Assembly: GCF_013369485.1 (NCBI RefSeq) | Contig: NZ_JABWEB010000004.1 | Location: 248,001-312,000 of the forward strand | Direction: 5' to 3' | Length of the DNA stretch: 64,000 nucleotides | Source: Massilia sp. BJB1822 | GTDB taxonomy: Bacteria > Pseudomonadota > Gammaproteobacteria > Burkholderiales > Burkholderiaceae_D | Part shown: piece by piece, positions 28,164-35,028 of the stretch | Layout of the letters: each line of letters begins with the position of its first letter | How positions within the stretch are numbered: position 1 is the stretch's first letter | Notes under the pieces: model-generated | What the model saw: only the letters and a program-made list of their open reading frames with translations | Told to the model about the DNA's origin: nothing | Databases searched by the model: none | Made by a program: the position numbers and the translations under genes

Positions 28164-29154
28164 ACGAATCCTCGCCTTTGCCGCCTAGAACGATCTGGCC
28201 TTCGTCGGCCAGGCGCCGCACGATCTGCAGAATCTGTTTCTGCTGGGTTTCCACTTCCGACAGGCGCACCGGACCTTTCGATTCCAAATCTTCGCGCATC
28301 ATTTCCGAGGCGCGCGCCGACATATTGCGGAAGATCTTGTCGCGCAGCTCCTGCGACGCGCCTTTCAGCGCGATGATCAGCATTTCCGACTGCACCTCGC
28401 GCAGCAGCAGCTGGATGCCGCGGTCCTCGACATCGATCAGGTTGTCGAACACGAACATCTCGTCCATGATCTTCTGCGCCATATCGTTGTCGTAGTTCTT
28501 GATATTGTCCATGACCGAGCTTTCCTGCTCGCCGCTCATGAAGTTCAGGATCTCGGCCGCCGTGCGGATGCCGCCCAGCGTCGATTTCTTGATGTTTTCA
28601 TTGCCCGACAGCAGTTTGGTCAGCACATCGTTCAATTCGCGCAGCGCGGCCGGCTGCACGCCGTCCAGGGTGGCGATGCGCAGCACCGCGTCGTTGCGCA
28701 GACGGTCGGTGAAATGGCCGAGAATCTCGCAAGCCTGGTCGCGCTCCAGGTGGACCAGGATGGTGGCGATGATCTGCGGGTGCTCGTTGCGGATCAGTTC
28801 GGCCACCGACTGCGAATCCATCCACTTCAAGCTTTCGATGCCGGAAGCGTCCTTGCCGCCCAGGATGCGCGACAGCAGCACCGAGGCCTTGTCGTCGCCC
28901 AGCGCCTTGGTCAGCACCTGGCGGATGTACTCGTCCGAATCGAGGCCCACGGTGGAGGCCGCCGCCACATGGTCGCGGAAATCGTCGAGCGTGGCCACGA
29001 CCTGCTCATGCGGCACGTTTTTCATGGTGGCCATGGCCGCGCCCAGCTTCAGCACTTCGCGCGGGCCGAGGAATTTCATCACCTCGGCGGCCTCGGCCTC
29101 GCCCATCGCCAGCATCAGGATGGCGGCCTTTTGCAAGCCGGTATTCTCAGTCAT
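28156..29154 (-). CDS. fliG: FliG, motor switch protein
   Basis: 332 residues, the normal length. AAILMLAMGEAEAAEVMKFL at the N-terminus binds FliF. The middle and C-terminal ARM domains include EHPQIIATILVHL, and the torque helix contains the charged residues in IALKGASQELRDKIFRNMSA. It overlaps fliH at its end and fliF at its start (8 bases each). Confidence 0.97.
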   Translation of the reverse strand: MTENTGLQKAAILMLAMGEAEAAEVMKFLGPREVLKLGAAMATMKNVPHEQVVATLDDFRDHVAAASTVGLDSDEYIRQVLTKALGDDKASVLLSRILGGKDASGIESLKWMDSQSVAELIRNEHPQIIATILVHLERDQACEILGHFTDRLRNDAVLRIATLDGVQPAALRELNDVLTKLLSGNENIKKSTLGGIRTAAEILNFMSGEQESSVMDNIKNYDNDMAQKIMDEMFVFDNLIDVEDRGIQLLLREVQSEMLIIALKGASQELRDKIFRNMSARASEMMREDLESKGPVRLSEVETQQKQILQIVRRLADEGQIVLGGKGEDSFV

Positions 29155-30883
29155 TTGCGCCTATCCAATCCTTGATGACGTTGGCGACGATGCGCGGATC
29201 GTCGTTGGCCAGTTTTTTGGCCAGGGCCAGGTTGTCGCGGTAAGTCCGCGCGGTATTTTCTTCCAGCGCCGCCAGCTCGGCGGCCAGGATTTCGTCCGGC
29301 GTCGGGCCGGTCGGCTCCTCGACGACAGGCTCTTCCGGTTCCGGTTCCGGCGCATTGATTTCGTCGATCTTTTTGAACACCGGGCGCATCATCGGGCGCA
29401 CGATGCGCAGCAAGATGTAGAGCAGCACCAGGGCCACGATCAGGAATTTGACCAGATCGCCCAGCAGCGGCAGATTGGCCGGATCGCGCCACCAGTCTAG
29501 AGCAGGCGGCGCATCCTTGTCCACGCCGTCGAAGGGGGCGTTGGCCACACTGACCGAGTCGCCGCGCTCCTGGTTGAAGCCCATGGCTTCGCGCACCAGG
29601 CCGTTGATCTTGGCCATTTCCTCGGGCGTGTAGGGCTTGATCGTGACCTTGCCGGTCTTCGTGTCGACGATGCGGCGGTAATTCACGGCCACCGCCACCG
29701 TCATGCGCTTCAAGCCCGCCATGCTCTTTTGCTCATAGCGCACGGTCTTGTCGACTTCGTAATTGGTGGTCGACTCCTTGTGCGAAGGGCCATTCGCCGC
29801 GGCCGCGCCGTTCGGCACCTGGCCGGGCGCCGGCGCCGTGCCGGGCGGATTCTGGGTCAGCGGCGCCGTGGCCGTGCCCGGCGGCTGGTTCGACAGCGCG
29901 CCCGGAATGCCGTTCGGGTTGGCGTTGGCATTGCCATTCGTTTCGCTGCTTTGCTGGCTGCGGATGGCCGAGGCGGCCGGCGGCGAATTCGGCTTATAGC
30001 TTTCGGCGGCCTGCTCGACCTGGGAGAAGTCGACGTCGGCCACGGCCTCGGCGCGCACATTGCCCTCGCCGACGATGGGCAGCAAGATCGATTCGACCTG
30101 CTTGGTGATCTGGCGCTGCAGCTCTTGCACATACTTGAGCTGGGTCGCATCGAGGTTCTTGGCATTGCCGGCCGCATTGCCGTTCTTGTTCAAGTCCGAT
30201 ACCAGGTTGCCGGCCTGGTCGACCACGGTCACATTCGCCGGCTGCAATTCCGGCACGCTGGAAGCGACCAGGTGCACGATGGCGCTGACCTGCTGCGGAT
30301 CGATCATGCGGTTCGGATGCAGATTGAGCAGCACGGAAGCGGTCGGCTTCTGCTGGTCGCGCACGAAGACGGAGGGCTTGGGCAGAGCCAGGTGCACGCG
30401 CGCCGAATCGACGGCCGCCAGCGACTGGACCGAACGCGCCAGTTCGCCTTCCAGGGCGCGCTGGTAATTGACCTGCTCGAGGAATTGCGAGACACCGAGC
30501 TTCTGGTTCTCCATCAGCTCGAAACCCACATTGCCGCCCTTGGGCAAGCCCTGGGCCGCCAGCTTCAGGCGCACATCGTGCACCTGCTCGGTCGGCACCA
30601 GGATGGCCTGGCCGTTTTCCGAGAACTTGTGCTTGACGTTCATCTGGTCGAGGGCGGCCGTGATGGCGCCGCCGTCGCGGTCGGTGAAATTGGCGAACAG
30701 TACCTTGTACTCGGGCGGCTTGTTCCACAGGTAGAGGATCAGCAGGATGGCCAGGAAGCCGGCCACGGCGCCGCCGCGCACCAGGTTCTTGCCCATGGGC
30801 GTTTGCAGGAACGGCGGCTTCTCCTCGGGCGGAGGGGCGTCTGCCGGGGCATCGATATCGAGTTGTTCGGCGGCTGCGGCCAT
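29147..30883 (-). CDS. fliF: FliF, MS-ring protein
   Basis: 578 residues. Two transmembrane helices lie at about residues 33-50 (GGAVAGFLAILLILYLW) and about 470-490 (LVKFLIVALVLLYILLRI), enclosing the YscJ/FliF ring-building motifs (EGELARSVQSLAAVDSARVH, LALPKPSVFVRDQQKPTASV). The C-terminal tail (NLALAKKLANDDPRIVANVI) is the FliG-binding segment. A Pro/Asn/Gly-rich insert (about 310-365) separates the ring halves. It is the first gene of the long fli operon and is transcribed divergently from fliE. Confidence 0.97.
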   Translation of the reverse strand: MAAAAEQLDIDAPADAPPPEEKPPFLQTPMGKNLVRGGAVAGFLAILLILYLWNKPPEYKVLFANFTDRDGGAITAALDQMNVKHKFSENGQAILVPTEQVHDVRLKLAAQGLPKGGNVGFELMENQKLGVSQFLEQVNYQRALEGELARSVQSLAAVDSARVHLALPKPSVFVRDQQKPTASVLLNLHPNRMIDPQQVSAIVHLVASSVPELQPANVTVVDQAGNLVSDLNKNGNAAGNAKNLDATQLKYVQELQRQITKQVESILLPIVGEGNVRAEAVADVDFSQVEQAAESYKPNSPPAASAIRSQQSSETNGNANANPNGIPGALSNQPPGTATAPLTQNPPGTAPAPGQVPNGAAAANGPSHKESTTNYEVDKTVRYEQKSMAGLKRMTVAVAVNYRRIVDTKTGKVTIKPYTPEEMAKINGLVREAMGFNQERGDSVSVANAPFDGVDKDAPPALDWWRDPANLPLLGDLVKFLIVALVLLYILLRIVRPMMRPVFKKIDEINAPEPEPEEPVVEEPTGPTPDEILAAELAALEENTARTYRDNLALAKKLANDDPRIVANVIKDWIGAND

Positions 30884-31147
30884 AGTTAGGTTCCGAAGGC
30901 TTGGAAAGCGTCAGGTTGGTGGGCGCCCCGTCACGGGAAAACGGGCAGTGTGCGCATTATCGGCCACGCCGGCGCGCTTCAATCGCGGGAACAGAAGGCC
31001 GTTTCCCCTGCTGCTCCAGGCGGCGCGCCACCGGGGCGGCGGGTATTCTGGCACCCTGACCCTGCATCCAGGGACATATTGTAGCGCGGCAACACGGGAC
31101 TGTCCCCGGTTGTTTGGCTAAAGCAACAACACAAGGAGTCCATAAAA
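30884..31147. promoter_or_regulatory. Divergent fliF/fliE intergenic region
   Basis: 264 bases without a gene between the fliF start (leftward) and the fliE start (rightward), so it must hold both promoters. fliE has AAGGAG about 10 bases before its ATG. A TGGCAC...TGCA pair near 31050-31067 resembles sigma-54 elements, but the GG-GC spacing is 2 bases too long. I cannot assign a promoter class. Confidence 0.5.
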
Positions 31148-31489
31148 ATGAGAACAGGCGGCATCGACAGCAGCCAGATCCAGGCCATGATCGCCCAATT
31201 GAAGGCGGCGGCCACGCGGCCGCAAGCCACCCCGCCGGCCATCCAGACCGAAAAGCCGGCCACCAAGGTCGACTTCTCCGACGCGCTGAAAGGCGCGCTG
31301 GACGCGGTCGCCACCAGTCAGAACAAATCCGAAGCGCTGGCCAAGCGCTTCCAGATGGGCGACGACAGCGTCAACCTGTCGGACGTGATGGTCTCGATGC
31401 AAAAAGCCAGCATCAACTTCCAAGCCACAGTCCAGGTACGCAACAAGCTCGTCTCCGCCTACCACGACATCATGAACATGCAAGTCTAA
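31148..31489 (+). CDS. fliE: FliE, MS ring-rod junction protein
   Basis: 113 residues. The C-terminal part SVNLSDVMVSMQKASINFQA and QVRNKLVSAYHDIMNMQV is the FliE signature. It is the adapter between FliF and the rod and the first exported rod component. It stands alone on the plus strand, divergent from fliF, with the palindromic repeat starting 28 bases after its stop. Confidence 0.97.
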   Translation: MRTGGIDSSQIQAMIAQLKAAATRPQATPPAIQTEKPATKVDFSDALKGALDAVATSQNKSEALAKRFQMGDDSVNLSDVMVSMQKASINFQATVQVRNKLVSAYHDIMNMQV

Positions 31490-31516
31490 GGCGCTCCGGA
31501 GACAGCCGTAAAGATG

Positions 31517-31567
31517 GCCGAGCCCGTGTCCGATTGGGGTCTGCCCCCAATCGGACACGGGCTCGGC
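31517..31567. repeat. Perfect 23-bp palindrome (copy 2 of the GTGTCCGAT element)
   Basis: Arms 31517-31539 and 31545-31567 are exact reverse complements around TCTGC. Compared with the copy at 10531-10589, T-to-C in GCCGAG[T/C]CC is matched by A-to-G in the other arm, and a TT deletion is matched by an AA deletion, so pairing is kept. It lies between the convergent fliE and ycgR and is a likely shared terminator for both. Confidence 0.85.
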
Positions 31568-31588
31568 TGTTTGCGTTTCAGCTGGGTT

Positions 31589-32350
31589 TCAGGCGAGGCC
31601 GGCGATGCGGGCGTTGCGTTCGCGCTCGAGCTTGGTGATGTAGCGCTGGACGGCGTTCAGGGCGCTGCGCGGGATGTCGGTGAACTGGCAGCCAAGCCGG
31701 CGGTTGGTCTTGTTGTTGAGCAGGGTGAGGTCGGTGCAGTTGCGCACCTGCAGGCCGGTGGCGATCTGGCCGATTTCGGGCAGCTCGATGCGGCAGTCGG
31801 CATATTCGCGGCCAATGGCTTCGCCCAGCAGCAGCTTGTTGTCGAGGATGGCAATACCGCCGCAACTGATGTCGGCCAGCGGGAAGCTGTTGGCGCCGCC
31901 GCCGAATTCGGCCGGGAAGGGGATCAGCACGCGCACCGGATTGCCGACCGGCGTATTCATGCGGTAGAACTCGCGCCGCTGCAGGCGGATCAGGCTGGCC
32001 GGCAGGGTGATCTTGAATGCCGGGCTGCCTTCGTACACGCAGCTGACCGCGCGCTCGCTGCGGAACAGGATGCGGATCTTGTCCAGCGTGGTTTCATACG
32101 AGATGACCGGCGCGGCCAGGATGCGCGCATTTTGTTCGGGGTTGACCGAGCAGTCGAGGATGACGGCATTGTTGTCGGCATCGACTTCCAGGATCGAGGT
32201 CACGCAGACGTCGGCTTCGCCGCGCACCAGCATGCGGATCAGCTGATTTTTCTCGCCGATGCTGCGCAGCAGGTTAAGGATCTCCTTGCGCGATTCCACT
32301 TCGAAATCGTGCCAGTTTTCCAGGTCGGCGTCCTGAAGGTATGAGTGCAT
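31589..32350 (-). CDS. ycgR: YcgR-like flagellar brake, c-di-GMP-binding PilZ protein
   Basis: 253 residues. An N-terminal YcgR domain (about 1-125) is followed by a PilZ domain with the RxxxR motif in LQRREFYRM and D-x-S-x-x-G-G in DISCGGIAIL, the two c-di-GMP contact motifs. The ATG at 32350 overlaps the fhlB stop (TGATG). It is the last gene of the fliD class III operon. The family slows the motor at high c-di-GMP; a GGDEF enzyme is encoded about 16 kb away. Confidence 0.93.
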   Translation of the reverse strand: MHSYLQDADLENWHDFEVESRKEILNLLRSIGEKNQLIRMLVRGEADVCVTSILEVDADNNAVILDCSVNPEQNARILAAPVISYETTLDKIRILFRSERAVSCVYEGSPAFKITLPASLIRLQRREFYRMNTPVGNPVRVLIPFPAEFGGGANSFPLADISCGGIAILDNKLLLGEAIGREYADCRIELPEIGQIATGLQVRNCTDLTLLNNKTNRRLGCQFTDIPRSALNAVQRYITKLERERNARIAGLA

Positions 32351-32775
32351 CAATGTCCACCAGTGGGTTCGGTAAGGGGAGCGCTGGTGTCGGGCGCCGG
32401 TGGAAGTGGCTGGCCCGCTTTTTGCGCCTCTTCAATATGATAAAGCCAGGCCAAAAGTTCCGCAATTGTCCGGTAAAGCAGGGGCGGAATCTGGCCGTCG
32501 AGGTCGACATCCATCAGCAAGGACACCAGCTCCTTCGACTCGTGCACGAAGACGCCGTGCTCGGCCGCCACCGCGATAATCTGCTCGGCCACCAGGCCGC
32601 GGCCCTTGGCCACCACCTTGGGTGCGGACTCGCCTTCGCGGTAAGCCAGCGCCACCGCGCTTTGCAGCGGCCTGCGGCCGTCCTGTTCGGCGGCGGGAGT
32701 GGCTAGGGTGGGACGTCCGCTTTTGTCGACGGCATTCACCGGCAAGGGCAGGCGCGGCTTGTTCTCACTGGCCAT
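32350..32775 (-). CDS. fhlB: FhlB, stand-alone FlhB C-terminal-like protein
   Basis: 141 residues from the ATG at 32775, chosen because GGGAGG lies 6 bases upstream. AVALAYREGESAPKVVAKGR and the region around FVHESKELVSLLMDVDLDGQ correspond to the cytoplasmic part of FlhB/YscU after the NPTH cleavage site, with no membrane domain. Such proteins can replace the FlhB C-terminus during the export-specificity switch. The gene overlaps the end of the second fliK by 11 bases. Confidence 0.9.
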   Translation of the reverse strand: MASENKPRLPLPVNAVDKSGRPTLATPAAEQDGRRPLQSAVALAYREGESAPKVVAKGRGLVAEQIIAVAAEHGVFVHESKELVSLLMDVDLDGQIPPLLYRTIAELLAWLYHIEEAQKAGQPLPPAPDTSAPLTEPTGGH

Positions 32776-34218
32776 CGCTGCCTCCCACACCGCCTTCGCC
32801 GCCGATGGTCAGCGAAGCCAGCGGCGCGCCGGCCGCCTCCATCGCCTGCTGCAGCTGGCTGGCCCAGGCGCGCAAGGTGCCGACCGTGCCGTCCGAATCG
32901 GATTGCACGGCGATATGCACCTGCTCACCGACGATGGTGACGCTGGCCGCCAGCGCGCCCAGGCGCGGGAAGCGGAAACGTACGCCGCTGCGCCACACCG
33001 GTTCGTGCGGGTTCTCTTCGCGCCCGCCTTGCTGTTGGCGGCCTTCGCGCTCGTCGCGCCGCACTTCCCACTGCATGGCCTGGCCCGGCCAGGCTTCACC
33101 CTGCCACAGCACGCGCTGCTGCTCGTGGGCATGCAGCTGCTGATTGATCATCTGTGCGGCCGACAGGTCGGGGCCGTTCAGCGCGCGCGCCGCTGTCTCG
33201 GCTGCCGATTGTGCGCCGGCCTGGGTGAAGCGCTGCATCTGGGGCTCGCGCGCCAGGTCTTGCAGGCTGCGCTTGCCTTCGGCCCATTCGGCCACATGGG
33301 ATTCATAGAACAAGCCGCTCTTGCCCAGTGCGTCCTGCAACTGCTTGCTGAGCTGGGTTGTGTCGGGCGCGCCGCCTGGCACCAGCGGCACCTTGCCATT
33401 GATGGTGGCGGGCACGCCGGGTGCCGTATAGGCATTCACCAGGACATTGGCAATGGCGCGCGCAGCCGGACTGAGCGTGGCGGGCAGGGTATTGCGGTCC
33501 AGGGCCGGCAACTGCTCGGCCGGCGTCAGCGGCGCCTTGCTGAGCAGAGTGGCAGCCAGGCTTTGCGGCCGCGCGCCTTCGGCCGGCGCGGCGCCAGCGG
33601 CCTGGCCCGGCTTGCCGGCCGCGGCGCTGGCCGCTGCATTGGCCGCCGCGCCGGCTGCCGTCTGCACCAGAGTGGCCGCTGCATTGGGCAGGGCCGTCTG
33701 GCCTGCGGCCGGGTTGGGTGCCGCATTGGCAGCCGTCTGCGGCGTGGCGGCAGCGGCATTGCCTGGTGTCGTCGTGGCGCCGGACGGCGCGCGCCGCCCG
33801 CGCCGGGCTGGGACGGCAGACGGCCGCTCAGCGCGGGATTCGTTTGCGAGGGCAGGGTGTCGGCGTCGGCCGGCAACTGGCCGCTTTCGCTGTAGAGCAC
33901 GGCCTGCTGGCCGCTTTGCGTGCCGACCTGGAAGGTGGGACGGGGATTGGCCGACATCACCGTCAGCGGCAGCTCGGCGCCCAGTTCGACGCCGGCCGGC
34001 AGCATCATGCGCGCATTGGTATTGGCCACGCGCACGAGGAAACTGCCGTCGTTGAACTTGGACAGCACCTCGCCTTTGATGGTTTGCCCGACCAGCGACT
34101 GCAGCGAGCGCTGGAAGGCTTCCTGGCGCGCATCGCCGACTGGTGCGGCGGGCAGCCGCGTCTCAACCGGCGTCGGTGGACGGACGCCGGGGGCATCGAT
34201 GCGCGGCGGAATGGCCAC
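32765..34218 (-). pseudogene. Second FliK-type hook-length control protein, frameshifted
   Basis: Two overlapping frames cover one gene. The N-terminal part from 34218 (MAIPPRIDAPGVRPPTPVET, with FNDGSFLVRVANTNARMMLP) is FliK/OB-like. The C-terminal part to 32765 carries the Flg_hook domain (MQWEVRRDEREGRQQQGG, WRSGVRFRFPRLGALAASVT). The frame changes in the GC-rich run 33781-33805; the C-terminal frame extends upstream as SGATTTPGNAAAATPQ, so one base is missing or extra there. With the base restored the protein is about 484 residues. It is either a real pseudogene or a sequencing error. It lies between fliT and fhlB. Confidence 0.82.
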
Positions 34219-34226
34219 AGCGAGGG

Positions 34227-34559
34227 TCAGACGCTGCCGTAGGCGTTGACCAGGCGGCGCTCGGTACCGGTGCTATTGATCAGCTTGGACAGCTGGGCCA
34301 TCCAGGGCATGACCAGATCGCGGATCTGGCGGTCATCGTCCAGCATCTTCTTGATCAGTTCAGCCTTGCGCGCGCGCGCCTCGGCTTCCAGCTGGATGGC
34401 CGTTTCATTCGCTTTGAGCAGGGCCACCTGGGCCGAGACGCGCGCTTCCAGCGCTTCCAGCTCGTCCCAGTCGGCGGCGCCGGCCGCGGCCAGCATGCGG
34501 CCGGTCAGGTCGCCCATGGCCTCGTAGGCCGACAGCACATCGTGATTCGTCATCGTCAT
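34227..34559 (-). CDS. fliT: FliT-like flagellar export chaperone
   Basis: 110 residues, all helical. LSAYEAMGDLTGRMLAAAGA, ADWDELEALEARVSAQVALL and MLDDDRQIRDLVMPWMAQLS fit the FliT family, the chaperone for the cap protein FliD. It directly follows fliS (3 bases). The start at 34559 is used; a second ATG at 34553 is equally possible. Confidence 0.88.
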   Translation of the reverse strand: MTMTNHDVLSAYEAMGDLTGRMLAAAGAADWDELEALEARVSAQVALLKANETAIQLEAEARARKAELIKKMLDDDRQIRDLVMPWMAQLSKLINSTGTERRLVNAYGSV

Positions 34560-34562
34560 GGA

Positions 34563-35003
34563 TTACACGCTCGCAAAAGCAGGTTTGTTCTGGGCCTGCG
34601 GCTGGGCCGCAGGGCTGCTGCCGATCTGGTTCCAGGTATCGCGCAGGTCGGCCAGCAGGCCGCGCACTTCCTCCAGAATTTCCGGCTTGTTTTCGAGATT
34701 GGCCGTCAGCAGGCGCGCGCTCATGTATTCGTACAGCGCGTCCAGGCTTTCGGCGATCTGGCCGCCGGCTTCCTTGTCCAGGCTGGCGCGCAAGCCATTG
34801 TCGATGATCTGGATCGCCTTTGAAATCGCCTTGCCCTTTTCGGCCGGGTTGCCCGACTTCATATGGGCCAGGGCGCTCATCACGGCTACCAGGGCGCCGT
34901 CGTAGAGCATCACGATCAGCTTGTGCGGCGATGCGGCGGCGACGCTGGTTTCCAGGCCGACCTTGGCATAAGCGCCGACGCCGCGTGGGGTTGATCCGAA
35001 CAT
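34563..35003 (-). CDS. fliS: FliS, flagellin export chaperone
   Basis: 146 residues. GVGAYAKVGLETSVAAASPH, KLIVMLYDGALVAVMSALAH and LYEYMSARLLTANLENKPEI are the conserved FliS helices. GAGGAGG lies 7 bases upstream of the ATG. FliS binds the flagellin C-terminus and keeps it monomeric. It lies 25 bases after fliD. Confidence 0.96.
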   Translation of the reverse strand: MFGSTPRGVGAYAKVGLETSVAAASPHKLIVMLYDGALVAVMSALAHMKSGNPAEKGKAISKAIQIIDNGLRASLDKEAGGQIAESLDALYEYMSARLLTANLENKPEILEEVRGLLADLRDTWNQIGSSPAAQPQAQNKPAFASV

Positions 35004-35028
35004 TGTGGTCCTCCTCTTGTTGCTGTGA

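Noticed and set aside
31050..31067. Sigma-54 promoter (TGGCAC...TGCA) upstream of fliE
   Set aside because: The GG to GC distance is 2 bases longer than the fixed sigma-54 spacing.
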